Part shown: positions 35,240 through 45,675 of the stretch, piece by piece
Numbering within the stretch: the first letter of the stretch is position 1
How the letters are laid out: every line of letters begins with the position of its first letter
Source of the DNA: Mantis religiosa
Lineage: Eukaryota > Arthropoda > Insecta > Mantodea > Mantidae
Assembly: GCA_030765055.1 (NCBI GenBank)
Contig: CM060955.1
Location: 158,757,243-158,821,242, forward strand
DNA: 64,000 bases
Reading direction: 5' to 3'
Made by a program: the position numbers and the translations under genes
The notes under the pieces: model-generated
What the model saw: only the letters and a program-made list of their open reading frames with translations
What the model was told of the DNA's origin: nothing
The model's database searches: none

Positions 35240-36960
35240 AACATTAATTAAAGCACCTCTTTATTCAGGGGTATATTTATTAATATATAAATCAAACTAT
35301 TAAAAACAGCAAATTTATGTGAAAAAGGGTTAAAACCTTTATTTTTTATGTAATTCTCAATATGAGTAGACTTTCTGTAAATACCAAAATGTAATTTATT
35401 ATCTTCAAATATATAAACGAAGAAATCCACTAATTTCAGTTTCTAATGTGAATTTTATAGCTTTATCTTGTAAATTTAGTAATTTTAAAGCTTCGTTAAT
35501 TTGTTTATCAGGAACAATAGCAAAAATATCATCAACATATCTATACCATGTTTTAAAAATCAAAGGAAAAGCTTTAATGACTTGCATTTCGAAAAACTCA
35601 TAAAAAGATCAGCAAGAAAAGGTGAAAGAGGATTACTCATTGCTAAGCCAGAAGTTTGTTGAAAACATTCACCATTAAAAGTGAAAAAAAAAAGTTGATC
35701 TAAACAAAAATCAGTAAGTTTCACAAAATCAACTATTAAGTCCTCCACTTTTTAAAATAAATTAAAAGTTTTGCTCTAGGAATACTAGAAATAAGGCAGT
35801 TACATCAAAAGAAATAAGTTTATGAGTTTTAGATAATACAACACTGGCAATACTTTTTACTAGTTCAAAAGAAGTTTTGAAATTTAAACTTTCAATTTTA
35901 TCAAAATTAACAATTTTTTTATGTAACCATTTAGCTAAATTGTAAGTTGACGATTTTATACATTTAACAATAGGTCTCATTTTATTACCAGGCTTATGAA
36001 TTTTAGGAAGGGCCTAAATAATATGTAAAACTGGATTACTAATTTTTACAATATGTTTTTCTTTATCTGATATAACTTTCACTTAATTATTTTATTAAAA
36101 GTTGTAATAAAAGATTTTAAAGGGTCTTTATTAATATTTATAAAATCTTCACCTTGAAGTAAAAGTTTTACTCTATTAATATAATCTAATTTATCTAAAA
36201 TTACAATTCTATTACCTTTATCCGCTTTAGTGAAAAATAAATCTTTTATATTTAATGATTTAATAATAAGTTCATTAATTATTGTTTTTCTTAGGTTGGT
36301 ATTTATCTAAATTTTGTAATATTTTGCTACATTTCAATTTAATAAATGATTTATTATTTTCGCTAAATCTTGACTAGCAATTTCTATATCTGCAATATAA
36401 TCATCTATGTTGTTTGAAAAATCTACACACGTTTTTAAACTTTGATTTAAAAAATTTAACTCTTTTCAATTATGGTTAGAATTTGATAAATTAACATTAT
36501 CTTTATTATTTTTAATAACTGGGTTTAATTTATTTTGTTGCAGACGCAAATTATATAATTTCTTTTTTAATTTAGTAGTTTTAGTTTTCATATTTAAATT
36601 AAGAATATGAAATGATTTGGATTCTAAACTAAGCCAAATTGTATTACCTAAAGTCTTTGATAATTTAAGATGTAAATCATATAATTTAAGTTCAATATTA
36701 TTCAAGCTTTTAAAAAAATAATCTTCCTTTAACTTGAATTGCTTTTTTCTCCCCTGCTTTTTGATGAATACTATTATTATCAAATTTAACAGTTTTTCTA
36801 AGAAATATAGGAACTACTTTATGTTTTAAGCAAAGATTTAGAAAACGAATGTCTGCAAGAATAGATATTTTCTTCTTCTGAAGTTTTAAATATAGCTTAA
36901 TTTCAGATTTAGTATCCATAAAATTTAAATTAAGCGCATAAATGTTATTATAAGCAAAAT
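35240..36960 (-). pseudogene. Penelope-like element reverse transcriptase, decayed
   Basis: Minus-strand relic in strongly AT-rich DNA. In order: a Lys/Asn-rich N-terminal region (about 36920-36460); RPIVKCIKSSTYNLAKWLHK and HKLISFDVTALF (about 35980-35780; palm motif with the first Asp); DFCLDQLFFFTFNGECFQQT, SGLAMSNPLSPFLADLFM (about 35700-35590); WYRYVDDIFAIVPDKQINEA (about 35550; the YVDD catalytic motif); and FGIYRKSTHIENYI with AVFNSLIYILINIPLNKE (about 35380-35250), which are characteristic Penelope-type C-terminal palm/thumb motifs. There are several frameshifts. The GIY-YIG endonuclease that usually follows is not seen beyond 35240. Confidence 0.85.
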
Positions 36961-36976
36961 TATCTATAGTAATCTA

Positions 36977-36994
36977 AAAAAAAAAAAAAAAAAA
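36977..36994 (+). repeat. Poly(A) run
   Basis: An 18-nt A run at the 5' side (relative to the minus-strand relic) of the Penelope-like element and just before the repeat block at 37035. It may be a tail of an inserted retroelement. Confidence 0.8.
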
Positions 36995-37034
36995 ACAACG
37001 AAAATGGATGCTTCAAATTAAAAACTACTGATTA

Positions 37035-37400
37035 CATAGTTCAGTTCAGCTCTTTTTGGAAACCGGCCTTAAAGATGGAAATCCTTTGACTTAAGAAGCA
37101 CAGATCTATACAGCTTGACCATCAAGTTAAATAGTTACGTTTCTTTGACCTAATTAATTTTTTATACTCACGCCATTTCATGACCTGGCATTTAATTTAC
37201 TGAAAACAGTCTTTTGTTCAGTAATAAGAATTTTGAGAGTGTTTTGTCTTTGTTTATATTTGTGTTATATCCAGTTATAAATTTTCTGGTAATAACATTT
37301 CTTAAAATATCCTGATGATGAGAGAGATGTACGCTTCCGAAACGTTGATTTGTAATCGTCTTTCCACCTGGCTTGTTTCTCGAGAATATCTTGGAAGTAT
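37035..37400 (+). mobile_element. Penelope-like terminal repeat, copy 3
   Basis: Plus-strand repeat sharing blocks with 9617-9728 (inverted) and 9846-10066 (direct): agatctatacagcttgac, actgaaaacagtcttttgtt, gtgttttgtctttgtttat, cctgatgatg...gaaacgttgat. It lies next to, but in the opposite orientation to, the Penelope-like reverse transcriptase at 35240-36960. Confidence 0.7.
37302..37357 (+). ncRNA. Decayed hammerhead ribozyme motif
   Basis: CTGATGA (37312-37318), GAAAC (37339-37343) and GTT before the predicted cleavage point are kept, and ttaaaatatc / gatttgtaat can form part of stem I. Stem II is weakened (gagag against cttcc with one mismatch and one G-T pair) compared with the copy at 9973-10028. 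Confidence 0.5.
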
Positions 37401-37614
37401 TCCTCGCCAGGAAAGCTCCAGGTCTTATTTTATGACAATCTGTATTTCTTTATTTTGTAGGGCGGTGGAAGCGGTCCCATTTCTAAACCAATCTGCATCT
37501 AAGACAGCAATACCTGTAAACGGTCATGGGTTAGATATCCGTAATGGTTCCACGAAGCAAACAGAGAGGTTCGGAGAAAACAAGACTTCAACTCGAGGAA
37601 TTTGTGCTCAGGTA

Positions 37615-38425
37615 AAACACTTGTTGAGATTTATTTACAATATTTATGATATAATAAAGCTAGAACAAGATCTGGATAACGTTTATAAATGTGGCTTGGA
37701 AAGTAAGCTTCATTTCAATATTAAAAATGTTCCTTTATTATCTTTACTAGAGAGAAGCACTACTTAAAGTCTAATTATCATTTAGACAATGTTCTACCAG
37801 CTAGAGTGAATTCCATAAGAGATTTAGGTGTTACCATGACCCAAGACTTATCTTTTAGTCAACACATTTCCATTATAACCAATAACTCTCTCAAAAAATT
37901 GGGTTTTGTATTCAGAATCTCCAGAGACCTAAATGATACTGAATTTATGTTAATTTTATACAAAAGTCTTGTTCGAAGTAACTTGGAATATGCCTCAGTT
38001 GTATGGTCACTGATGTTTAAATGTTATAACGGTCACCTAGAGAAAATTACAGAAAATATTCCTGAGATATACATTCCACAAAACCCACGGCGTACTCACT
38101 TATAATCAGTGTATACCATATATACAACTGCTAAAGGAATTCAAAATAATGTCACTCTCTGTTCGTAGAATACTTGCTGATCAATTATTCCTTTATAAAC
38201 TTGTGAATGGCCTGGTATGTAGCAAAGTATTAGTCAAACCAATTTTAATGCCAGCATTGCAAGTTTCAGAAACCGTCAATTGCTCCAGTTTAGGACGCAT
38301 AGCATAAAAATTCCCCTATTTTTAGGTTATGTGCAAAGTACAATGAACTTTCTTACAAAATAGAACTGGATCATAGTTCCTTCTACAAGGAATTTAAGGA
38401 ACTATTATATACCGGAATTAACGGC
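37615..38425 (+). pseudogene. LINE ORF2 C-terminal relic
   Basis: Readable segments: NSIRDLGVTMTQDLSFSQHI, then LKKLGFVFRISRDLNDTEFM and LILYKSLVRSNLEYASVVWS (37806-37990). These are the conserved post-palm motifs S-I-x-D-L-G-V, F-x-x-H-I and Y-x-x-L-V-R-S-x-L-E-Y-A-S-V-V-W of jockey/I-like ORF2 proteins. Downstream, LFLYKLVNGLVCSKVLV continues in other frames to about 38420. The catalytic palm is absent or unreadable. Frameshifts near 37770 and 38100 make it inactive. Confidence 0.8.
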
Positions 38426-38580
38426 ATGTGATTTTCAATTGTCTTATTTATGTTTTATGTTTAATGATAACAGTTACTAATGTCTTGTATATGTGTATAT
38501 ATAGCTTAGGTCTTAGTTTTTTTTTGTATTTTTGTTTCTTACTCTTTGAATTGCACTTAAATTTGTATATGTTTAGTCTT

Positions 38581-39205
38581 TCTTTCCTTCCTTCCTTCCT
38601 TCCTTCCTTCCTTCCTTCCTTCTTTCCTTCCTTCCTTCCTTCCTTCCTTCCTTCCTTCCTTCCTTCCTTCCTTCCTTCCTTCCTTCCTTCCTCCCTCCCT
38701 CCCTCCCTCCCTCCCTCCCTCCCTCCCTCCCTCCCTCCCTCCCTCCCTCCCTCCCCTCCATCCCTCTTTCCCTCCCACCCTCTTTCCCTCCCTCCTTCCC
38801 TCCCTCCCTCCTTCCCTCCCTCGCTCCTTCCTTACTTCCCTCCTTCCCTCCCTCCTTCCCTCCTTCCCTCCTTCCCTCCTTCCCTCCTTCCCTTCCTCCC
38901 TCATTCCCTCCCTCCCTCCTTCCTTACTTCCCTCCTTCCCTCCCTCCTTCCCTCCCTCCTTCCCTCCTTCCTTCCTCCCTCCCTCCCTCCTTCTTTCCCT
39001 CCCTCTTTCCCTCCCTTCCCTCCCTCTTTCCCTCCCTTCCCTCCCTCCCTCCCTCCTTCCCTTCCCTCCTTCCCTCCCTCCCTCCTTCCCTCCCTCCTTC
39101 CCTCCCTCCTTCCCTCCCTCCTTCCCTCCCTCCTTCCCTCCCTCCCTCCTTCCTTCCCTCCCTCCTTCCCTCCTTCCTTCCTTCCCTCCTTCCTTCCTTC
39201 TTTTT
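38581..39205 (+). repeat. (TTCC)n/(CCCT)n microsatellite, ~620 bp
   Basis: Pure TTCC units at first, then CCCT and mixed TTCCC blocks. It lies between a 9-bp target duplication and the 3' end of a minus-strand SINE, so it occupies the place of that SINE's tail. Long Pro/Ser-Leu or Arg/Gly/Glu frames through it are artefacts. Confidence 0.97.
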
Positions 39206-39437
39206 TGTAATTTAAATTTACGTGAAATCATATCGGACGATGAACGGAATGGGTGAAATGACGCTCAAATGAGCCCGGGGTCCATAGAGCTTACAGTTAC
39301 CCGACATTCGTCTTTCAGGATAAGGAAAACCCTGGGAAAAACCTTATACAGGTAACTGACCCTGACCGAGATTCGAACTCGGGACTTCTTGAGCGTGAGG
39401 CAGACATACTACCACCATACTACCGAGGCGGGCGATA
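39206..39437 (-). mobile_element. SINE family 1, full-length copy with microsatellite tail
   Basis: On the minus strand: gcccgcctcggtagtatgg (A-box), gttcgaatctcggtcagggt (B-box), ggataaggt, aaagacgaatgtcgggtaac, then cgtccgatatg and the tail. Flanking sequences tttagtctt (38572-38580) and tttagactt (39438-39446) match at 8 of 9 positions as target duplications. Confidence 0.92.
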
Positions 39438-39567
39438 TTTAGACTTACTTTTTTGTATTACATTTTGCATTGTCCTTTGTCTTACTTTTATATTCATATT
39501 TAAGCATGTTTATAAATTATTATGTATTTGCTACTGTAATTGGAGCATTGCTCTGCTGTAGCACAAA

Positions 39568-39570
<3 letters not shown>

Positions 39571-39651
<81 letters not shown>
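39571..39651 (+). repeat. (TA)n microsatellite
   Basis: About 40 TA dinucleotides directly after the LINE 3' terminus at 39570, probably grown from the LINE tail. Confidence 0.97.
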
Positions 39652-39655
<4 letters not shown>

Positions 39656-40263
39656 ATATTATCGTAACTTTCGCTGCTTGTTTTGTGTATTCTAGTGACT
39701 GTTCTGATAGCTTCTAATGCCCTTTTCTGTCCGTCAGTAGTTCCTTATACATTTCCACACCCTTACACTGGTTTTTACAACAAATCTGACGTTTGACACA
39801 AGGCGATATATTCTGCCTGGCTTGCAATTTTAAATTACACTCCATTTTACATAACTAATTATGTAAATTTAAGTAATAACGATTACAAAAACTCGCAACA
39901 CTATCTACATCTTCATCAGCGATAATCGTAATAGCTAACATAAGAATAATTACTTGCGTGGTCATGGCCTCACAAAATAAAAGAACAGCGAATGGATGCG
40001 CAGGCTTCCACGGCCTGTGAGAGCTTCCGGTGAAGGCCGTGTCATCTTGGCCAGACTTGCTGATGTTCTGCTCATCTTATGAGCTTCTTCTTCCGGAAAC
40101 TAAGGATATTCATAAAAAAAGAACAGCGAGTTCATATTGTCTCCATGTAGCATTATTGAGCTGCCGCGACAAGCCGGAGCCGGCCGCATGGGCGGAGAGA
40201 AAGAGACAAAGAAGAAGCGGCAGTTGTGTGTTGGTTATTGCGATAGTCGACGTTTAAAGTGTA

Positions 40264-40501
40264 CCGCGCGCCTCGGTAGCGTAGATGGTAGCATGTCTGC
40301 CTCACGTTGAAGAGGTCCCGAGTTCGAATCCGTCAGGGTGAGTTACCTGGATAAGGTTTTTCCAGGGTTTTCCCTTATCCTGCAAGCCGAATGTCAGGTA
40401 ACTCTAAGCTCTATGGACCCTGGGCTCATTTGAGCATCATTTCACCCATTCCATTCATCGTCCGATATGAAAACGTTGGAGGACGTAAATTACCAAAAAA
40501 A
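40264..40501 (+). mobile_element. SINE family 1, full-length copy
   Basis: It has the tRNA-like head (cctcggtagcgtagatggta, cgagttcgaatccg), the hinge ggataaggtttttccagggt, one body unit (agctctatggaccctgggct, tcgtccgatatg) and an A-rich end (aattaccaaaaaaagg). It abuts LTR sequence of the gypsy-like family. Confidence 0.93.
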
Positions 40502-40652
40502 GGTGACTTCTTTAATTTGTTTTCGAGCGACGGAGCACCGATTCGACCTTGAAGACAGCTTATTGTCAATTTCACGTCTTTTTACTACAGCAAAACTTGT
40601 TTTAGATTTGTGCAAGCCGGATTTCCGAATTTACGTAACCCACGCAGTCACA
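40502..40652 (+). mobile_element. Gypsy-like 5' LTR, 3' part
   Basis: It ends gtaacccacgcagtcaca, matching the terminal segments of the solo LTRs on the minus strand at 11046 (aactcacgaagtcaca) and 58225 (aacccacaaagtcaca). The left part is lost where the SINE begins. Confidence 0.65.
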
Positions 40653-40654
40653 TT

Positions 40655-40672
40655 TGGTGTCAGGAGTGGGAT
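40655..40672 (+). promoter_or_regulatory. Primer-binding site of LTR retrotransposon
   Basis: TGGTGTCAGGAGTGGGAT starts two bases after the LTR end. It has the expected form: TGG complementary to a tRNA 3' CCA end. The tRNA identity was not determined. Confidence 0.7.
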
Positions 40673-40679
40673 TACGACG

Positions 40680-40823
40680 ATGGAAGCCGCATTGGCGAAG
40701 ATCTTAGAAATGATGGCCGAATTAATCATGGAAATAAAAGAGGCAAACGACATCCTGGCCACGGAAATGAAGGTTGCGAACGAGGCCCTCGCCGCCAAAT
40801 TCGAAGAGCAGTTGGCCGGGTGA
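40680..40823 (+). pseudogene. Gag N-terminal fragment of gypsy-like element
   Basis: ATG directly follows the primer-binding site. The 47-residue frame (MEAALAKILEMMAELIMEIK, EANDILATEMKVANEALAAK, FEEQLAG) is a coiled-coil-like start typical of insect Gag proteins and ends prematurely at TGA. No capsid, zinc knuckle, protease or reverse transcriptase follows, so it is a heavily deleted copy. Confidence 0.6.
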
Positions 40824-41619
40824 AGTGGACGAGCGCGTCGAAGACCTGGCGAACAACCTTAATAATTTAGAGGGAAATTTATAGACAATAACAATAGACC
40901 AGGCATTCTGGGGCCTCTCTATGTCTTTCTGTTTGGAGACACCCCAATTTTGGTGTTGGATTCATTGTAAATCCCTTAATTATGAAAAATTGAACACTTA
41001 ACATATCAGACAATAATCACTGATGACATAAAAAATTACGTTCTTACACTGGTTGCAAACTGATAATAAACAGTAGCACATGACACGCGGGGCTCGCTTC
41101 AAGCGGGTTACCGCTTCCACCATCAAATTTCTTTTGAAATAAACAATAAAGTAGGAAGAAGGCTGTATTCTGTTGGCAACAAGAGTTGGTGCGGAGTATA
41201 CGGCGTCTATGAATCGAATCCGTAGCCATGGTAACCAGCAATGCATTCTGCCCCTCAAATCTCTCGTCGCCTGCCGCAAGTGTTACGGCCACCTTGGCCT
41301 TTTAATAACGAATCTCTAGTCGGGAAGTAAGCTAGCTGCATTATCGACACGCCAGCGCCAAGAGAGAGGTTCCATTACAAAATACAACTTGGAGAACTTT
41401 TATAAAGAAAAATTAAATGCTGGAATATAAAACATAATCATGAAAGTTATTCAAAAACAAGTAGGTGACTCGGCGATTCAAACGCGTCAAGGAAGAAGCG
41501 TCCCTGGCAGCAAGATCTCTTATGGTTTACCTGATATAAATATAAACTCGAGAGTGAAGACCCCCCACCCTCTGACGACCAGGGAGTTACCGAGCTGTCC
41601 CAAAAGGACGCCCGGCACC
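40824..41619. other. No recognised feature
   Basis: Unassigned. A short segment near 41060-41300 is GC-richer but resembles no family I know. Confidence 0.4.
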
Positions 41620-41778
41620 TCCGTGGGGCTTTCCATAGGGCAAGACCTAGAGACTAACAAGGCTCCCCCATCTGGTCCTATGGACTCAAGACGGGATGGA
41701 AGTGGATGCGCCACTTACGCGCGCCAAACCCAAAGGGGAAAGGCTACCGATTAACCTCGGTAGGGCCGCCTGGTGACC

Positions 41779-42294
41779 TAGATGATGATGATGGTTGTGT
41801 TTAAGGGCGTTCAACTGCTGGGTCATCAGCACCCACAAAAACCCAGCGGATTTAAAAACTAATTAAAAGGCTAAAACACTAAAAGTCTAAAAGGCTATCA
41901 AGCAAACAAAAACAAAATAAAACACCCGCATGACGGTGGAAAGGACTTAAAAAGGAATTAAAACCAATAAAACCAGAAAAGAGGTTAAAATGGTTAAAAT
42001 ACCCAAACTGCTAGGGCCTAAATCCTAAAATTTACAGATAAAACAAACGCTAAAACTTTACGCGCCACCGTCTCGTCATCTGCGAGGATCTCTGCCAAGC
42101 TGGCCGGCAGCTGGAGAGACCTGCGGAGACGTGCTGGTCTAAAACAATCTAAAAATAAATGACGCACAGACAGTTCGGCACCGCAGAGTGGGCAAACTGG
42201 AGCCGGGGTCCTGTTTAATAAAAAACTGTGGCTAAAATGACAGTGTCCAATGCGCAACCCAGTGGTTTGGAAGCTCCTTTACCGATCGGCTGGT
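41779..42294 (-). mobile_element. 5'-truncated LINE insertion in repeat X
   Basis: The minus-strand frame at 42018-42257 reads RIGHCHFSHSFLLNRTPAPV, CPLCGAELSVRHLFLDCFR: the RIGH...C-x2-C...H-x-x-x-D-C tail of I/R1-like ORF2 proteins. The 3' end on the minus strand is (ATC)n (complement of atgatgatgatgg at 41782). Flanks ctggtgacctag (about 41770-41781) and ctggtggcctag (about 42290-42301) form a near-perfect target duplication. Confidence 0.8.
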
Positions 42295-42348
42295 GGCCTA
42301 GCACACCTACTAGCTATACAGGATAGAACGCGGGAGAATATATGGCTT

Positions 42349-42424
42349 TTAGTTAATTGATGGAAATTAATCATTTCTCCACACTAGCCATGGCATTGAA
42401 TTTTTCATGTTGACTCTATCCATC
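42349..42424 (+). mobile_element. Short tRNA-SINE-related insertion with 13-bp target duplication
   Basis: gaatatatggctt occurs on both sides (42336-42348 and 42425-42437). The inserted 76 bp (aattaatcatttctccacac, ccatggcattgaatttttca, tgttgactctatc) matches the 3' part of family-3 SINEs at 55230-55265. Confidence 0.8.
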
Positions 42425-42660
42425 GAATATATGGCTTCCCTCAACCCCGTCCGTAGACGTACCCGACCTCCACGGGTATCGGGAACCACTGACCCCTTGA
42501 GTCCAACCCAATACGAGCAACTTCCAATCAGGGAGGGGCTCGAATGTTCGGCCCCAGGTTCCTCTTCTGTCCTCCACAGGAGAGATAATCTCTGAGGCCT
42601 GAGACGTAGGGGGAGTGCAGAAGGTTCCCACAACCTCCCTGGACAGGTTTATGACACCCC

Positions 42661-43490
42661 ATGTCAATTCAGTTACAGATCATTCAAAAACATTCTGATG
42701 GCTTCTACTTTTGTGAATGAATCTTCTCAGTTTTTGTTTTGGGACAGGAATTCTTTATCCATAGTTAATTTGTCTCCATCTTAAACAGCCACACGTTCGG
42801 GCGCAATTTGGTACGGGATTTCTATGTTTGAGATGGGATGCACATTGACTTTTCGAAGTCCCACGTCGAGAAGCCAGATATAACAGGGTTCATTCGTTGT
42901 ATTTTGATTTGATTCTTGATGATTGTGCTTGATTAAATAAGAGTCATAAGAATCTTGATTTCAGGCGTGGTTCGGAATAAATTTTCAAAGAAGTCAAATT
43001 TTGAGCTATTTAATTGTATTATTTAGATTACATTTTACTTGAACTTCCTTTCCCAGTCACTTCCAACATATCGATACATTCTTACTTTGTTATTTTTAAA
43101 CAGTTCCAACTATTACATGAATGTTCTTGATCTTGCACCACTATCCATCACACTCACGATTACAAAACATCTCTATATACTAAGATTATTGATTTTTAGT
43201 AACTATCGTTACTCCTATCTTAATTTAGTGATTGGACGATTTGATTCCACGTCACAACATTACGTCATACAATTATTACTACGGTCAATCACGAAATTAC
43301 ATATATTTTTATAAATTTATAAACTTTTCATAATTTTTCTAAATATAACTCAAAACGACTGTTACAGCTAACAGAGCGAATAGGGCGCATGGTTTTTTCC
43401 AGTCTACTCCTTGTGTAGCAGGCGTTCTCTGTCACACACATTCGCTGTCCTTATCCCTCTGTGTAAGGCAGCACATACCTTTCAGGGAAC
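42661..43490. other. No recognised feature
   Basis: AT-rich sequence with nothing recognised. The frame at 43039-43314 has composition typical of AT-rich non-coding DNA. Confidence 0.4.
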
Positions 43491-44034
43491 TTTGCGTTGC
43501 TGGACAGTAGTTACGTCAGAGGTAAAGTTTGTTTACTTAATGCGTGTGCAGTTCGGAGTCGAAGAAACCTGACTCGACCGCCCAAATCTATCTCCACACT
43601 TCAGAAATGGAACACTGTCGTTGAGACCAATAGCAACACTGATTTTCTCGAAGTGACACTCGCATGTCTACTCCACGTGGAGTCTCAGTTGCCAAAGTTC
43701 CAACTTCCAGTTGATCTGTTTCATTACGTGCAGAAATTCGTTGTGTATCACGATGTGGAGACCGTGGGAGGGAAATGCAGTGGTAAATGCAAATGCAGTA
43801 GTAGATAACTTTCAGTCAAGTGAAAATAATCAAAGTGAAGACGATAGTGTGAATAATTGGGCCGAGTTATATTACTGCAAAAACCTTAAAAAACAAAGTT
43901 ATAACGGGAACTGTTTCTAAGCAAATTCAAGCGCTTGTTTTGAAGACATATAAATATGTACTGACAAATAATCTTGGTAAGGGGTCGTGCAATGAACCTG
44001 ATTATAAATTCTGGGTATTCACAGATATAGAGTA

Positions 44035-44338
44035 AGAAATATTGTGACGAAAGGAATACCAAAGACGTCGTTCAAGTGTGAAAATAAAAGCAAACGTTTC
44101 TCTAAAGAACATAATTTCACATGCGATTTAATTCGTCGAGAAATTTATAGATTCTGTGCAAAAGGGACAGCGCCCATCTTAGATGAATTGGTTACACATT
44201 TGCAAGACATTTGTGATTGACCTTATGGGCGCTTCACTTTGCGCGGCAACCTAAAGGAGCTGGGTTTCAAATACCGCCCTTTGAATAAGTTAAGGTTTAT
44301 TATGAATCCAGTAGAATTGTAGCTTGGCGATATATATA
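44035..44338 (+). pseudogene. DDE_3-type transposase relic, part 1
   Basis: Plus strand: TSFKCENKSKRFSKEHNF, TCDLIRREIYRFCAKGTAPI, LDELVTHLQDICD, one TGA, then PYGRFTLRGNLKELGFKYRP. This is the helix-turn-helix and linker pattern (xxIRRxIYxFxxxGxxPTLxEL ... LKxLGFKYRKxN) of a widespread insect IS630-like transposase family. After a frameshift, IVAWRYI at the end is cut by the mariner insertion at a TA. Confidence 0.7.
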
Positions 44339-45673
44339 CGAGGGCTATCCAGAAAGTAGATTACGTTTTCGTCTGTTTCCGCTAGGGGCGGGGCTAGCGC
44401 GGCCATCTTTGGGTCAGAGCGTTGCGCAGCTCAGTCGGCATCTAACCGTGCTAGTGAGAGGTTCGTGCTGTGCTCCGTTCAGATACTGTGACGGTTTGAA
44501 ATGTCTGCGTTAATTGAAAATCCCGCGAGCTGCGAGGTGCGTGCAGTAATAAGGTTTCTGACTGCAAAAAACTGTAAACCGATAGAAATCTATCGGCAGC
44601 TTTGTGAAGTGTATGGGGACAACATTATCACTGAAGGTGGAGTGCGTCAGTGGGTCATCAGATTTAAAAATGGCCGAACCAATGTTCACGACGAAGATCG
44701 AAGTGGGAGACCCAGCATAGTGACTGCCGAACTTGTCGAAAAAGTCGATGCTAAAGTCCGTGAAAATCGAAGGTTCACAATAACGGAACTTTCTTTGAGT
44801 TTTCCACAAATTTCGCGAAGTTTGTTGCACGAAATCATCAGCGAAAAGCTTGGTTACCACAAGTTTTGTGCAAGGTGGATTCCAAAAATCTTGACAGAGG
44901 ACCACAAAAATCAGCGAATGGCTGCAGCGTTGAACTTTTTGGACGTTTACCATAAGGATGGTGACTCTTTACTCGATCGCATCGTTACTGGTGACGAAAC
45001 ATGGGTGAAACACGTGAACTGTGAAACAAAATTGCAATCAATGCAGTGGGGGCACACAAGTTCTCCCCAAAAACCCCAGAAATGCATGCAAACAATGTCG
45101 GCAAGGAAGATGATGGCGACTGTTTTTTGGGACAGAAAAGGTGTGATTTTGGTGGACTTCCTGGAAAGAGGCACTACAATAAACTCTCAAAGGTATTGCC
45201 AAACTCTCCAAAAACTCAGAAGAGCCATTCAAAACAAGCGCAGAGGAATGTTGAGCTCTAAGATCTTGTTGATTCACGACAACGCCCGGCCCCACACGGC
45301 AAATGTCACTCGTGAAGTTCTTGAATCTTTTAAGTGGGAGTTGTTTCCTCATCCGCCGTACAGTCCCGACCTGGCACCGAGCGACTTCCACCTATTCCCA
45401 GCAATGAAGAAGTGGCTGGCTATGCAGCGTTTTGATGACGACGCACAGCTGCAAGAAGAGGTAACGAAGTGGTTGAAGGCGCAGGCGGCCGAATTTTTCG
45501 ACGAAGGAATTTCCAAGCTCGTACATCGCTACGATAAATGCCTTAATTTGAATGGTGACTATGTCGAAAAGTAGTATTTGAGTGCGGCTTTCATCTGTAT
45601 ATAATAAAATTTGTTTCCCATACTTTGTTTACTTTTTATTCCAAAACGTAATCTACTTTCTGGATAGCCCTCG
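44339..45673 (+). mobile_element. Intact mariner element
   Basis: 1335 bp flanked by TA on both sides (44337-44338 and 45674-45675). The inverted termini begin CGAGGGCTATCCAGAAAGTA and are identical over 31 bp. It contains one uninterrupted transposase gene. Intact ends, a TA duplication and an unbroken frame imply a recent insertion that may still be mobile. Confidence 0.97.
44501..45574 (+). CDS. Mariner transposase (DD34D), intact
   Basis: 357 codons, about the usual mariner length (~345-350). It would bind the element's inverted termini in the nucleus and move it by cut-and-paste into TA sites. The N-terminal helix-turn-helix spans residues ~10-60 (CKPIEIYRQLCEVYGD ... VRQWVIRFKNGRTN), followed by the linker DRSGRPSIVTAELVEKVD and a second HTH (~75-125). 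Catalytic core: IVTGDETWVKH at ~164-174 (first Asp), LIHDNARPHTANV at ~256-268 (second Asp) and HPPYSPDLAPSDFHLFP at ~281-297 (third Asp), with exactly 34 residues between the second and third. The C-terminus is YDKCLNLNGDYVEK. The start ATG at 44501 is ~160 bp inside the left terminus, normal for the family. No host promoter is implied. Confidence 0.96.
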   Translation: MSALIENPASCEVRAVIRFLTAKNCKPIEIYRQLCEVYGDNIITEGGVRQWVIRFKNGRTNVHDEDRSGRPSIVTAELVEKVDAKVRENRRFTITELSLSFPQISRSLLHEIISEKLGYHKFCARWIPKILTEDHKNQRMAAALNFLDVYHKDGDSLLDRIVTGDETWVKHVNCETKLQSMQWGHTSSPQKPQKCMQTMSARKMMATVFWDRKGVILVDFLERGTTINSQRYCQTLQKLRRAIQNKRRGMLSSKILLIHDNARPHTANVTREVLESFKWELFPHPPYSPDLAPSDFHLFPAMKKWLAMQRFDDDAQLQEEVTKWLKAQAAEFFDEGISKLVHRYDKCLNLNGDYVEK

Positions 45674-45675
45674 TA

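Larger units (their letters stand above)
37440..39570 (+). mobile_element. LINE 3' part, interrupted by a SINE
   Basis: Non-LTR retroelement on the plus strand. A coding relic occupies about 37615-38420, followed by a T-rich 3' region up to 38580. The element resumes after the inserted SINE at 39438 and ends gcattgctctgctgtagcacaaatga at about 39570, a typical jockey-like 3' terminus, with a (TA)n tail. Confidence 0.75.
41620..42660 (+). mobile_element. Unknown interspersed repeat X, copy 1, with two nested insertions
   Basis: Shared with 49715-50290: gactcaagacgggatggaag, cgcctggtga, ctcaaccccgtccg, gggaaccactg. In this copy it is split by a LINE fragment (about 41779-42294) and a 76-bp tRNA-SINE-related piece (42349-42424). 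It shows the uninterrupted sequence at the point where copy 2 holds a SINE. No coding capacity is recognised, so the class is unknown. Confidence 0.7.

Noticed and set aside
38428..39231. 260-residue Pro/Ser-Leu-rich and 224-residue Arg/Gly/Glu-rich frames
   Set aside because: Translations of the (TTCC)n/(CCCT)n microsatellite; no start context, no conservation.
43497..43808. 103-codon plus-strand frame (KVCLLNACAVRSRRNLTRPP) as a host gene
   Set aside because: Its start lies in a repeat that is also found inverted at 45830-45895, where it reads in another frame; no family match, no splice context.
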